Below the pieces are notes generated by a model. It was not told where the DNA came from. It saw only the letters and a list, made by a program, of their open reading frames with translations, and did no database searches. DNA of 64,000 nt, from contig NZ_JAAVUX010000001.1 of NCBI RefSeq assembly GCF_018449655.1, positions 248,001 through 312,000 of the forward strand, given 5' to 3'. This document shows, in pieces, positions 1-8,500 of this stretch (the first letter of the stretch is position 1; the number at the start of each line of letters is the position of its first letter). Both the position numbers and the translations under genes were made by a program. This stretch comes from Pseudomonas sp. dw_358. GTDB taxonomy: Bacteria > Pseudomonadota > Gammaproteobacteria > Pseudomonadales > Pseudomonadaceae.

Positions 1-508
1 TGACCACCTGCTTTCCCAGGCGCACGGTGCCGGGCAGGTCACCAATGCTGTAGTTGTGATAAATGAAGGCGTCCAGCAACTCGAAGCCTGAGGACTTGGC
101 CGCTTCCTTGCGACCGGCATCGCTGGTGTTCTGGAAGTCGAGGTCTTCGTCTTCGAGTTTGAAGTCGTACCAGTATTTGCCGCGCAGGAAGATACCGGAA
201 TCACCGTACTTGAGCTCAAGGTCATGAACGCCCTTGAATATCTTTGAAAACGTCTGTCCCGCCTTGAAATTGAGGCGGCCGTTGTCGGTGGTCTCGGACA
301 GGCCATGGCCGCCATTGTTGGAGCCGATCAGGTGCTTGTCCGGGTTCTGCGTCGACCAACTGCTACCAATGGACAGCGACGAGTCGAACTGCCCTTCGAT
401 TTCGCCTAGGTTGAAACTGACGGCAAACACCGGGCTGGCCAGAGTGGAGGCGAGGCTGATTGCCACAGGCAAGCGAGCTCGGCGCCAGATCGGTTTAATT
501 GAGGTCAT
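1..508 (-). CDS. DUF1302 family secreted protein, N-terminal part (truncated by window edge)
   Basis: The reading frame starts at 508, seven bases after a strong AAGGAG ribosome site, and runs off the left edge after about 169 codons. The first 29 residues are a basic stretch (WRRARLP) and a hydrophobic core ending in SPVFA, a typical signal peptide. The mature part begins VSFNLGEIEGQFDSSLSIGSSW, rich in alternating polar and hydrophobic residues as in DUF1302 proteins, which are thought to be outer-membrane beta-barrels. In Pseudomonas such genes are usually paired with a DUF1329 gene and often lie near acyl-CoA ligases or esterases, as here. The function is unknown; a role in handling lipidic or terpenoid substrates is only a guess. 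The C-terminal half and any partner gene lie outside the window. Confidence 0.8.
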   Translation of the reverse strand, partial: MTSIKPIWRRARLPVAISLASTLASPVFAVSFNLGEIEGQFDSSLSIGSSWSTQNPDKHLIGSNNGGHGLSETTDNGRLNFKAGQTFSKIFKGVHDLELKYGDSGIFLRGKYWYDFKLEDEDLDFQNTSDAGRKEAAKSSGFELLDAFIYHNYSIGDLPGTVRLGKQVV

Positions 509-528
509 CGACACAGCTCCTTGATTCC

Positions 529-536
529 TTATTGTT
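529..536 (-). promoter_or_regulatory. Candidate Hfq/Crc target (AANAANAA) before the DUF1302 gene
   Basis: On the minus strand the leader reads AACAATAA directly before the AAGGAG ribosome site and 20 bases before the start codon. It fits the A-rich AANAANAA motif bound by Hfq and Crc in Pseudomonas catabolite repression. The motif is short and could occur by chance. The rest of the 155-base gap (509-663) holds a seven-base A run (567-573), which on the minus strand is a U tract behind a weak GC stem. That may be a terminator for the upstream ligase gene. Confidence 0.4.
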
Positions 537-663
537 ATCGGCTTGGACACAGCATGACTTGAGCACAAAAAAAGGCGCCCAGAATGGCCGAAATTAGACT
601 TTTGACAAGGAAAACATTGAGCTAGAGCCTTCGCCGCCCGACCAGCGGGCGACGAGCGGTCTG

Positions 664-2343
664 TCAGAGCGAGGAGAGCAAGGGGCTGCTGTCCGCCTGC
701 CACTGCACGATATCCAGACGGATACGTTTTTTATCCAGCTTGCCGACACTGGTCTTGGGGATTTCGGTCACCAAGGCAATCTGGCTGGGAATCGCCCATT
801 TATTGATCTGGCCCAGGTCAATGAACGGCTTGAGGTGCTCCTTCAACCCTTGAGCGTCCAGCGCGTGACCGTCGCGAAGCACCAGCAGGGCAACAGGTCG
901 CTCGCCCCACTGGGCGTCGGGCATACCGACGACAGCGACTTCGCGTATCGCCCCGTGGCGGCCAATAAGGTCCTCCAGGTCAAGCGACGAGACCCACTCG
1001 CCGCCGGTCTTGATCACGTCCTTGATACGGTCGCGGATGTCTATCACCCCCATGTCATCCAGGGTCGCGACATCACCGGTGTGCAGCCAGCCGCCCGCCC
1101 ACAACTCGGCGCCTTTCTCGGGTTCGCGCAAATACCCCATGCTCAGCCACGGTGCCCGCAGGACCAGTTCACCTTGGGATTCGCCATCGGCGGGGAGGAA
1201 GTTGCCGTCCGTATCGACGATGGCCGCCTCTACCAGTGACACCGGCACCCCGGCCTTGATGCGGTAGCGCGTGCGCTCCTCTTCGCTGGCACCCTGCAGT
1301 TGGTCGTTGATGTGCGCACAGGAGATCATCGGGCAGGTCTCCGACATGCCATAGGCCGCCGTCAACTGAATGCCCCGGGCCTTGGCGGCTTCGTACAACG
1401 GGCGACTCAGGGCGCTGCCGCCAATGATGATTTTCCACCCCTTGAAATCCAGCCCTTCGCCCGACTTGCAGTGGATCAGCATCTGCAGAATGGTCGGTAC
1501 GCAGTGGGAAAAAGTGACCTTTTCCTCCTGCCACAGCTTGACCAGCATGTCCGGTTCATAGCGGCCGGGGTAGACCTGTTTGATGCCCATCAAGGTCGAC
1601 ACATAGGGAATGCCCCAGGCATGCACGTGGAACATCGGGGTGATGGGCATATACACATCGTTGGTGCCCATCAGACGCACGCTGTCGACACCGCCCACCA
1701 ACGCCGCTTCAGCCAGAGTGTGGAGGACGATCTGACGGTGGGTGAAATACACGCCCTTGGGGTTGCCGGTGGTGCCGGTGGTGTAGAACGTGGTGGCTAC
1801 CGAGTTCTCGTCGAAGTCGGCAAACTCATACGCCGGGCTGGCAGCGGCCAGCAGCTGTTCATATTCCCCCACCAGGTTCGGCAGATCGGCGGTCTTGGTC
1901 TCCCCGTCGGTGATGAGGAAGGTCTTCTCTACGGTCTCCAGCTGGCCGCCGATGGCGTTGTAGAGGCCGATGAAATCGCTGTTGACCAGCACCACGCGGT
2001 CTTCGGCGTGGTTCATGGTGAACAGAATCTGCTCGGGAGACAGACGCACATTGATGGTATGGATGACGGCGCCGAGCATCGGTATGGCGAACATGCACTC
2101 CAGGTAGCGGTGACTGTCCCAATCCATCACAGCCACGGTGTCCCCTGCCTTGACGCCCGCCTCGGTCAGTACGTTGGCCAACCGCGCGATCCGCTCGGTA
2201 AGGGTCGGGTAGCTGTAGCGCAGCACGTCGCGGTAAACGATCTCTCGGGTTTTCTCGTAGCGGCTTCCAGACATCAGCAGCCGTTTGATCAGCAACGGGT
2301 ATTCATAGGCACCCTCGGCCGGCGGAATCACTCGAGTCTGCAT
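664..2343 (-). CDS. Fatty-acyl-CoA synthetase (AMP-binding, medium/long-chain acid-CoA ligase)
   Basis: This 559-residue adenylate-forming enzyme should activate a carboxylic acid, probably a medium- or long-chain fatty acid, to its CoA thioester with ATP. The P-loop signature YTTGTTGNPKG lies at residues 187-197. It is followed by the aromatic MFHVHAWG segment, the AYGMSET motif, the hinge region around DRIKDVIKTGGEW, and a C-terminal PKTSVGKLDKK segment with the expected catalytic lysine. The length is usual for the FadD/AlkK group. The start has AAGGA upstream on the minus strand. It is next to a DUF1302 gene, the same arrangement I recall for KT2440 PP_0763-PP_0765, although the LuxR gene I recall between them is absent here. 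Exact chain-length preference cannot be read from the sequence. Confidence 0.88.
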   Translation of the reverse strand: MQTRVIPPAEGAYEYPLLIKRLLMSGSRYEKTREIVYRDVLRYSYPTLTERIARLANVLTEAGVKAGDTVAVMDWDSHRYLECMFAIPMLGAVIHTINVRLSPEQILFTMNHAEDRVVLVNSDFIGLYNAIGGQLETVEKTFLITDGETKTADLPNLVGEYEQLLAAASPAYEFADFDENSVATTFYTTGTTGNPKGVYFTHRQIVLHTLAEAALVGGVDSVRLMGTNDVYMPITPMFHVHAWGIPYVSTLMGIKQVYPGRYEPDMLVKLWQEEKVTFSHCVPTILQMLIHCKSGEGLDFKGWKIIIGGSALSRPLYEAAKARGIQLTAAYGMSETCPMISCAHINDQLQGASEEERTRYRIKAGVPVSLVEAAIVDTDGNFLPADGESQGELVLRAPWLSMGYLREPEKGAELWAGGWLHTGDVATLDDMGVIDIRDRIKDVIKTGGEWVSSLDLEDLIGRHGAIREVAVVGMPDAQWGERPVALLVLRDGHALDAQGLKEHLKPFIDLGQINKWAIPSQIALVTEIPKTSVGKLDKKRIRLDIVQWQADSSPLLSSL

Positions 2344-2444
2344 CGTTCAAGTCCTTTATCGGTGTGCGTAAGCCTGACAGACAAGACTAGGCCACTTTAA
2401 AGGCTTGGGCAGCCAGATGATTTACGGCAGGCGACGCTTGGGCT

Positions 2445-3074
2445 TCAATGCATCCTGGTCAAGGCGATTTTCACGCCCAAGGCGATCAGTACGGCACCCA
2501 TGGTGCGGTCGAACCAGTGCCCCATCCGCGCGAAACCGGCACGCACCCGCTGCTGGCTGAACAGCATCGCTACCAGACAAAACCACAAGCCGGTGGCCAC
2601 CGCCAGGTACACCCCATAGCCGGCTTGCACCAGCAGCGGCGTATGAGGGTTGATCACTACAGTGAACAGCGACAGGAAGAACAGTGTGGCCTTGGGATTC
2701 AGACCGTTGGTCATGAAGCCGGCTACATAGGCTTGCCGAGGCGTACGCACCTTGGGCTCGAGCGCAAGCGCCTGCTCACCGGGCTGGGCCGGTTTGGCGC
2801 GGATGGCCTTGAAACCGATATACAGCAGGTAGGCGGCCGCCAGCCATTTCAAGCCATTGAACAGCACAATGGATTGGGAAACGATCAGGCCGATGCCCAG
2901 CAGCGAATAGCCTACATGGAGAAAAATCGCCGAGCCAACGCCGAACGCCGTCCATGTTCCAGCACGACGGCCATGGGCCACGCTTTCGCGAACCACCACA
3001 GCAAAGTCCGGGCCGGGGCTGGCCACCGCCAGCAGGTGGATCAATGCAACGGTGAGAAATTCGGTCCAGTACAT
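2445..3074 (-). CDS. LysE/RhtB family amino-acid exporter
   Basis: This 209-residue inner-membrane protein has about six hydrophobic segments. The N-terminal signature ASPGPDFAVVVRESVAHGRRAG and the central NGLNPKATLFFLS motif are typical of the LysE/RhtB superfamily, which exports amino acids or related small molecules using the proton gradient. The start at 3074 was chosen over an upstream Met because GAGG lies five bases before it and because MYWTEFLTVALIH is the usual family beginning. The gene stands alone between the acyl-CoA ligase and a divergent dehydrogenase. Its substrate is unknown. Confidence 0.85.
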   Translation of the reverse strand: MYWTEFLTVALIHLLAVASPGPDFAVVVRESVAHGRRAGTWTAFGVGSAIFLHVGYSLLGIGLIVSQSIVLFNGLKWLAAAYLLYIGFKAIRAKPAQPGEQALALEPKVRTPRQAYVAGFMTNGLNPKATLFFLSLFTVVINPHTPLLVQAGYGVYLAVATGLWFCLVAMLFSQQRVRAGFARMGHWFDRTMGAVLIALGVKIALTRMH

Positions 3075-3210
3075 GGCAGCCTCGGCAGTCAAACGGCAAG
3101 ACGGCCACCTTACGCCAGCCGCCCGCCAGGGGACAGATACAGTTGCTTACACTTGTACCCGGACAGCGCAGCGCCTAGGGTAAGAGCAATTTTCTTTCGG
3201 AGATGTGCCG

Positions 3211-4140
3211 ATGCCCTTGTCCCGTGCCGTGTTTCTCGACTATCGCTCGCTCGACCTTGGCGACCTGGACCCCGCACCATTGCAGGCAGCATTCGATGAA
3301 TTGCAACTGCACGATGCGACGGCAGAGCAGGACATTGTCCAGCGCTTGCAAGGTGCCAGCGTGGCCATCGTCAACAAGGTGCGTCTGGATGCGTCGACCC
3401 TGGCGCAGCTGCCCGATCTCGAATTGATTCTGGTGTCGGCAACCGGCACCAATAATATTGATCTGGAGGCTGCCCAGGCCCGCGGCATCCCGGTACGGAA
3501 TTGCAAAGGCTACGGCACGCCGTCCGTGGCGCAGCACACGCTGATGCTGCTGCTCGCTCTGGCCACCCGCTTTCCCGACTATCAACAGGCCATCAAGGCC
3601 GGGCGCTGGCAGCAGGCCAGCCAGTTCTGTCTGCTGGACTTTCCCATTGTCGAACTGGAAGGCAAGGCCTTGGGGCTGCTGGGTCATGGCGAGCTGGGGA
3701 GCGCCGTCGGGCGGCTGGCTGAAGCCTTCGGCATGCGTGTGTTGATCGGCCAGTTGCCGGGGCGCCCGGCGCGCCCAGATCGCCTGGCGTTGGACGAGCT
3801 GTTACCGCAGATCGACGCCCTGACCCTGCACTGCCCGCTGACCGAGCAGACTCGCAACCTGATCGGCGCGCGGGAATTGGGCCTGCTCAAGCCGGGGGCT
3901 TTTGTAGTCAATACCGGGCGCGGTGGCCTGGTTGACGAGCACGCGCTGGCCGATGCGCTTCGTGCCGGCCATCTCGGCGGCGCGGCGACGGACGTGCTGA
4001 CAGTGGAGCCACCCACCCAGGGCAATCCGCTGCTGGATAACAGCATTCCTCGGTTGATCGTCACGCCGCACAACGCCTGGGGCAGCCGCGAGGCGCGGCA
4101 GCGGATCATCGGGCAGTTGGCGGCCAACGCCATCCTGTAG
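3211..4140 (+). CDS. D-2-hydroxyacid dehydrogenase (glycerate/hydroxypyruvate reductase-like)
   Basis: This 309-residue NAD(P)-dependent enzyme should interconvert a 2-oxoacid and its D-2-hydroxyacid. The nucleotide-binding loop is LGLLGHGELGSAVG. The catalytic Arg lies in VNTGRGGLVDE, the Glu in LTVEPPTQGNPLL and the His in TPHNAWGS. The overall pattern resembles glycerate dehydrogenases annotated next to rsmC in other pseudomonads. I chose the ATG at 3211, eight bases after CGGAG; an in-frame GTG two codons upstream is too close to that site. The physiological substrate (glycerate, glyoxylate or another oxoacid) cannot be fixed from sequence. Confidence 0.87.
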   Translation: MPLSRAVFLDYRSLDLGDLDPAPLQAAFDELQLHDATAEQDIVQRLQGASVAIVNKVRLDASTLAQLPDLELILVSATGTNNIDLEAAQARGIPVRNCKGYGTPSVAQHTLMLLLALATRFPDYQQAIKAGRWQQASQFCLLDFPIVELEGKALGLLGHGELGSAVGRLAEAFGMRVLIGQLPGRPARPDRLALDELLPQIDALTLHCPLTEQTRNLIGARELGLLKPGAFVVNTGRGGLVDEHALADALRAGHLGGAATDVLTVEPPTQGNPLLDNSIPRLIVTPHNAWGSREARQRIIGQLAANAIL

Positions 4141-4185
4141 AACCGCCATCCCTGATAGACTCCGCGCTTTTTGCAGGAGCCCTCC

Positions 4186-5184
4186 ATGGACCCGCGCAGT
4201 GAAGTGTTGCTTCGCCAAGCTCAACTGTTCCAAGGCCCGGTGCTGCTGGCCGGGCTGCCCGCTGACGACCTGTTGGGCCAACTGCCGGACGCCCATGGCT
4301 GGTGCTGGCATGCAGGCGATCAGCACACACTCGACGCCCGTTTCAGCGGGCGCAGCGCCTTCGGTGTAGCGGCTCCCGACACGGTCTTCGAGGCCGCCGT
4401 ACTGTTTCTGCCCAAGTCCCGTGACCTCGCCAACTACCTGCTCAACGCCCTGGCCTCGCGCCTGGGCGGCAAACAGCTGTTTCTGGTCGGCGAAAAGCGC
4501 GGTGGCATTGAAGGCGCGGCCAAGCAACTGCACGCCTTCGGCAAACCGCGCAAGCTCGACAGCGCCCGCCACTGCCAGCTCTGGCAAGTGCAGGTCGACA
4601 CCCCGCCCGCCGCCGTCAGCCTGGAAAGCCTCGCGCAACGCTACAAACTCGACCTGCACGAGCAGCCCTTGAGCGTCGTCACCCTGCCCGGCGTGTTCAG
4701 CCATGGCCGCCTGGATCGCGGCACGGCGCTGTTGCTCGAAGCGCTGTCCGGCCTGCCCAAAGGGCACATTCTCGACTTCGGCTGTGGTGCCGGGGTGCTC
4801 GGTGCGGCCATCAAGCAGCGCTACCCGCAGAACAGCGTGACGATGCTCGACGTGGACGCCTTCGCGGTCGCCAGCAGCCGCCTGACCCTCGCCGCCAATG
4901 GCCTGGAAGCCGAGGTCATCAATGGGGATGGCATAGACGCCGCACCGCTTTATCTGGATGCGATTCTGAGCAACCCGCCGTTCCACACCGGTGTTCACAC
5001 CGATTATTCAGCATCGGAAACCATGCTGCGAAAAGCCAGCGAACATCTGAAAAAAGGTGGTGAACTCCGCTTGGTGGCCAATAGCTTCCTGCGCTATCAG
5101 CCATTGATCGAAAAGCATGTGGGCATCTGTGCCGTACTGGCAGAGGGCCAAGGGTTCAAGGTCTATCGTGCCAAACGCGGGTGA
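4186..5184 (+). CDS. rsmC: 16S rRNA (guanine-N2)-methyltransferase RsmC
   Basis: This 332-residue protein fits RsmC, which methylates G1207 of 16S rRNA within the 30S subunit using S-adenosylmethionine. It has two related halves. The N-terminal half is degenerate. The C-terminal half holds the SAM loop [12 protein letters not shown], the acidic strand TMLDVDAFA and the catalytic [13 protein letters not shown] motif. The start at 4186 lies seven bases after AGGAG. It follows the hydroxyacid dehydrogenase by 45 bases and precedes a riboswitch-controlled transporter. RlmG is the closest alternative family, but length and motif spacing favour RsmC. Confidence 0.9.
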   Translation: MDPRSEVLLRQAQLFQGPVLLAGLPADDLLGQLPDAHGWCWHAGDQHTLDARFSGRSAFGVAAPDTVFEAAVLFLPKSRDLANYLLNALASRLGGKQLFLVGEKRGGIEGAAKQLHAFGKPRKLDSARHCQLWQVQVDTPPAAVSLESLAQRYKLDLHEQPLSVVTLPGVFSHGRLDRGTALLLEALSGLPKGHILDFGCGAGVLGAAIKQRYPQNSVTMLDVDAFAVASSRLTLAANGLEAEVINGDGIDAAPLYLDAILSNPPFHTGVHTDYSASETMLRKASEHLKKGGELRLVANSFLRYQPLIEKHVGICAVLAEGQGFKVYRAKRG

Positions 5185-5224
5185 AATCCGTGCTTGCGTA
5201 AACGCCGGAGTCTAGGCAGAATCC

Positions 5225-5405
5225 GCTCCGTCCTAGGGGAGTAGTCTCCCACGAGCGCCATGCTCGTCCGGCACGCGTCAACATACTTGGTCCTCAGACC
5301 ATGGCGCGTGCGACCCAGAGGTCCGCTTCAGACGGACCCAGGTTTGACAAGACCTATGACACGAACACCTTACCCGGGGCGGGGAGGCTGTACGTGTCAT
5401 AGCCG
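5225..5405 (+). ncRNA. yybP-ykoY (manganese-sensing) riboswitch leader
   Basis: The leader of the downstream GDT1-type transporter carries both conserved loops of the yybP-ykoY motif: GGGGAGTAG at 5236-5244 and CAACATACTTGG at 5279-5290. Between and after them are paired stems such as ACGAGC/GCTCGT and GGTCCG/CGGACC. It ends in a perfect 10-bp inverted repeat, CTATGACACG at 5354-5363 and CGTGTCATAG at 5393-5402, about 33 bases before the start codon. Known members bind Mn2+ and switch on manganese exporters, often by freeing the ribosome site. The terminal repeat probably belongs to the expression platform. Confidence 0.88.
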
Positions 5406-5435
5406 TGTCGACCCGCCCCCATAGGAAAGCACCTG

Positions 5436-6023
5436 ATGTTGGAATCCCTTCTCGTCCCTACCGGGATCGTCGCGCTGGCTGAAATCGGCGACAAGACCCA
5501 GTTACTCGCACTGATCCTTGCGGCGCGCTTTCGCAAGCCCTGGCCGATCATCGCCGGTATCGTCGTCGCGACCCTGGCCAACCATGCTGCTGCCGCGGCG
5601 GTAGGCGCCTGGATGAGTACCTATCTCACGGATGTCGTTCGGCACTGGATTCTGGCCGCCAGCTTCACCGCGACCGCGCTGTGGACCTTGGTCCCGGACA
5701 AGATGGACGACGACGAAGGGACCGGCAAACGCAATTACGGCCCGTTCCTGACCACGCTGATCGCGTTCTTCATCGCCGAAATCGGTGACAAGACTCAGGT
5801 CGCGACCGTCATGTTGGCTGCGCAGTACCCGCACCTGCTGCTGGTGATCATCGGTACCACACTGGGGATGCTGATTGCCAACGTGCCGGTAGTGCTGGCC
5901 GGCAACTTTGCCGCCGACAAGCTGCCGTTGAACCTGATTCGTCGCCTGGCAGCGGTGGCGTTCTTCGTGCTGGCGATCATTTCGCTGTACGACGCAATGA
6001 AAGTCAGCGGCTGGATCGGCTGA
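5436..6023 (+). CDS. TMEM165/GDT1 (UPF0016) family cation transporter, probable Mn2+ exporter
   Basis: This 195-residue inner-membrane protein has two homologous halves of about three helices each. Both carry the family hallmark E-x-G-D-K-T: LAEIGDKTQLLAL near residue 12 and IAEIGDKTQVATV near residue 115. GDT1/TMEM165 proteins move Mn2+ or Ca2+ out of the cytoplasm, and the bacterial homologue MneA is a manganese exporter. The yybP-ykoY riboswitch directly upstream supports manganese as the substrate and induction by excess Mn2+. AGGAAAG precedes the ATG. It is a single-gene unit that ends convergently, 11 bases from the next gene. Confidence 0.9.
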   Translation: MLESLLVPTGIVALAEIGDKTQLLALILAARFRKPWPIIAGIVVATLANHAAAAAVGAWMSTYLTDVVRHWILAASFTATALWTLVPDKMDDDEGTGKRNYGPFLTTLIAFFIAEIGDKTQVATVMLAAQYPHLLLVIIGTTLGMLIANVPVVLAGNFAADKLPLNLIRRLAAVAFFVLAIISLYDAMKVSGWIG

Positions 6024-6034
6024 TACCTGCAGCC

Positions 6035-6655
6035 TCAACCTGGCGTCAGGCATTCCGGCGCATTGAGCTTGGGGTCGTTCACCAGATTGGCCAGCAGTCG
6101 CTCGCGCAGGGCGGCGGGTGGCGCTGCCAGCAGGCTGTGCAACACCGGCAGCGGCGTTTCAGGGTCCAGCCAGGCCTGCTGACCCGACGCGTCCAGGATC
6201 AGCGGACGGCGTTGCCCGGCGGCAGGCTGGGTGATCACGGCGGTGCTCAGCCAAATCTGGTCCTGCACCGGATACGCCTCCCAGATCGCCGCGAAGAACA
6301 GCGAAGACCCCTCCCCCGGCGTCAGCCAGTAAGGCCGTTTGCGCACGCCGCCCCGCCACTCATAAAACCCGTTGGCCGGGATCAGGCAACGGCGCAGGCG
6401 AAACGCTTCACGAAACATCGGCTGCTCCACCAGCGTTTCCGCCCGGGCATGGGCCGGCGTGCGGGACAGGTCGGTGAGCCAGGCTGGCGTCAGCCCCCAG
6501 CGCACCCGTGCCAACTCGGGCTGCCCCTCATTCAGACGCTGGATCAGCACCGAGTCCCCCGGTGAAATATTCCACTGAGCCTTCTGATCGGCCGGAAACC
6601 CCGACAGGGCGGCAAAGGTCGGCGACCAGCGAAACAGCGCATAACGTCCACACAT
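6035..6655 (-). CDS. SRAP (SOS response-associated peptidase) family protein, YedK/HMCES-like, with altered active site
   Basis: This 206-residue protein belongs to the SRAP family, whose members crosslink abasic sites in single-stranded DNA through Cys2. The start was set at 6655 so that the product begins MCGRYALF, because Cys2 must become the N-terminal residue; a longer frame would destroy this. The Glu of GFYEW (E99) is present. The usual Asn of the N-A-R-A-E-T motif is His69 here (AHARAET). The usual His of the I-H-D-R-M-P segment is Gly147 (AAGQRRP). It may be a subfamily with changed chemistry. It lies 43 bases downstream of the DUF2007 gene on the same strand. Confidence 0.85.
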   Translation of the reverse strand: MCGRYALFRWSPTFAALSGFPADQKAQWNISPGDSVLIQRLNEGQPELARVRWGLTPAWLTDLSRTPAHARAETLVEQPMFREAFRLRRCLIPANGFYEWRGGVRKRPYWLTPGEGSSLFFAAIWEAYPVQDQIWLSTAVITQPAAGQRRPLILDASGQQAWLDPETPLPVLHSLLAAPPAALRERLLANLVNDPKLNAPECLTPG

Positions 6656-6698
6656 CAGCAAATACACTCTTCGGCCAAGCCACGTGGGCGGCTTGCCT

Positions 6699-6965
6699 TC
6701 AACACAACAAAATGCCAGGAAAGCTGTCCGGTTGTTCATCCCAGGACAGCGGCAGAGCGGCATTGTACTCGGCGATCAACTGGCGCGCCTGATCCGCCTG
6801 GTCGTTATCGACATTGAGCGACAACAGGCCCAGTGCGGGCAGATCGCCCACCCCACCCATCAGATCGCCACCGCTCAAATAGGCATGCACCCCTTCACTG
6901 GCCAGCATGCCGATGAGCATCTGCGCCTCGATCAGACTTTCCGGCTCGTAGACTCTGCGCATCAT
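6699..6965 (-). CDS. DUF2007 family small protein (putative signal-transducing protein)
   Basis: This 88-residue protein matches the DUF2007 pattern: an opening VYEPESLIEAQMLIGMLASEGV, a middle G-G-x-L segment and a conserved LNVDNDQADQARQLIAEY, a ferredoxin-like alpha/beta fold also seen in PII-like domains. The function is unknown. Its start overlaps the stop of the upstream cysteine-rich gene by four bases (ATGA), so translation is probably coupled. Two consecutive Met codons leave the exact start uncertain by one residue. Confidence 0.8.
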   Translation of the reverse strand: MMRRVYEPESLIEAQMLIGMLASEGVHAYLSGGDLMGGVGDLPALGLLSLNVDNDQADQARQLIAEYNAALPLSWDEQPDSFPGILLC

Positions 6966-7144
6966 TCATTCTCGCTGTGCACGTCCAGCATCCATTCCTG
7001 GCCATCAGTCTGCAGGGTAAAAATGATCGGCCGGCAGCACACCGGGCAATCCTCGATGTACTGCTGATCGCCGCCCGACAGGTCCAGCACGGCCTCGGCC
7101 GGCTCGCCGCAATAAGGGCAGTCATAAGCTTCGGTTTCCAGCAT
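6962..7144 (-). CDS. CPXCG motif-containing cysteine-rich small protein
   Basis: This 60-residue protein holds two cysteine pairs, CPYCG at residues 9-13 and CPVC near residue 33, separated by an acidic stretch. It fits the CPXCG cysteine-rich protein family, likely a zinc-ribbon fold. The function is unknown. It is the first gene of a two-gene unit with the DUF2007 protein, with a four-base overlap. The pair is conserved in this order in pseudomonads, as I recall. Confidence 0.82.
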   Translation of the reverse strand: MLETEAYDCPYCGEPAEAVLDLSGGDQQYIEDCPVCCRPIIFTLQTDGQEWMLDVHSENE

Positions 7145-7264
7145 CGCGGCCTCTCCAGTGAGTTATGCGTATAATCGGCGGTCTAATTGAAGGCGCACCG
7201 GCCCTGACCACTTTGCCCGCGCCGCAATCCTGATCATCTGTTGTTCACACTACAAGAGAGCATG

Positions 7265-8428
7265 ATGGGCGAATTTGATGCCATCCGACCCTACGACGAT
7301 GCCGAAGTACCTGCTGTATTGAACAGGCTGCTCAGTGACCAGGCGTTCCTCGACATCCTTACCCACTTTCGTTTTCCCCGCACCGCAGGCACCTTTGGCT
7401 GGGCCCTCAAACCCCTTATAGCTCATCGGCTGCGTCGTGAGTTCGCCAGCGTGGTCAGTGTCGCGACCTTGCAGGACAAGATCGAACACTACGTCGACAA
7501 GACCATCGACCGCGCCACTGACGGTGTGACTTATACCGGTGTCGAGCAGTTCAAGTCCGGGAGTGCCTATCTGTTCCTGGCCAACCACCGCGACATCGTC
7601 ATGGACCCGGCCTTCGTCAACTATGCGGTGTACCACGCCGGGTTGCCGACGCCGCGTATCGCCATTGGCGACAACCTGTTGCAGAAGCCCTTCGTCAGCG
7701 ACCTGATGCGCCTGAACAAGAGTTTCATCGTGCACCGGTCCCTGAGCGGGCGCCGAGAAAAGCTCGCCGCTTACCAACTGCTGTCGGCGTACATCAGCCA
7801 TTCGATCCGCACCGACTGCCAGTCGATCTGGATCGCCCAGGCCGAAGGCCGGGCCAAGGACGGTGATGACCGTACCGATTCGGCGATCCTGAAAATGTTT
7901 CACATGAGCCGCAAGGACGAGCCATTCAGTGAAGTCATTCAATCGCTGAACCTGACGCCGGTGTCCATCAGCTACGAGTACGACCCCTGCGACCAGGCCA
8001 AGGCCCGCGAGCTGTACCTGCGCGCGACCACGGGAAGCTACACCAAAGCACCAGGCGAAGACGACGCCAGCATTGCAAAAGGCATCACCGGCTACAAGGG
8101 CCGCGTGCACGTGAACTTCGCGGCACCGATCACCGAGTCGTTCGAGGACACCAAGCAGCTTGCCGTGGAGGTCGATCGCCTGATTCTGAGCGGCTACCGC
8201 TTGTTCCCGGCGCACTACCTGGCCTACGCCCAATGGGCCGACGCCGACCCGAGCCTGAGTGTCCCGACCGCCGATAGCCTGTTTGGCGTCGAGGAACTGA
8301 ACCAGGCCAAGGAGGAGTGGCAAAGCCGGCTGGATGATTGCCCGCCCGAGCAGCAGCCCTATCTGGTGCTGCAGTACGCCACACCGGTGCGCAACCAGTA
8401 TCGGGTCAAGGCCGGGTTGCCGCTGTAA
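7265..8428 (+). CDS. PlsC-type 1-acylglycerol-3-phosphate/glycerol acyltransferase
   Basis: This 387-residue protein contains an acyltransferase domain of the PlsB/PlsC superfamily. Motif I reads LANHRDIVMDPAF at residues 105-117, so His108 and Asp114 are separated by five residues instead of the classical four. A further block, QSIWIAQAEGRAKDGDDRTD, matches the glycine-rich motif III region. It may acylate glycerol phosphate, lysophosphatidate or another lipid head group at the membrane; the true acceptor is unknown. I chose the ATG at 7265 because AAGAGAG then sits at normal distance; the ATG one codon earlier is possible. Confidence 0.8.
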   Translation: MGEFDAIRPYDDAEVPAVLNRLLSDQAFLDILTHFRFPRTAGTFGWALKPLIAHRLRREFASVVSVATLQDKIEHYVDKTIDRATDGVTYTGVEQFKSGSAYLFLANHRDIVMDPAFVNYAVYHAGLPTPRIAIGDNLLQKPFVSDLMRLNKSFIVHRSLSGRREKLAAYQLLSAYISHSIRTDCQSIWIAQAEGRAKDGDDRTDSAILKMFHMSRKDEPFSEVIQSLNLTPVSISYEYDPCDQAKARELYLRATTGSYTKAPGEDDASIAKGITGYKGRVHVNFAAPITESFEDTKQLAVEVDRLILSGYRLFPAHYLAYAQWADADPSLSVPTADSLFGVEELNQAKEEWQSRLDDCPPEQQPYLVLQYATPVRNQYRVKAGLPL

Positions 8429-8500
8429 GGCGGCGTCATATGCTCGTCATGTAAAAGCGCCAGGCTGTTGCCCCTCGTTGGAACAGCCTCGGAGTTTGAC

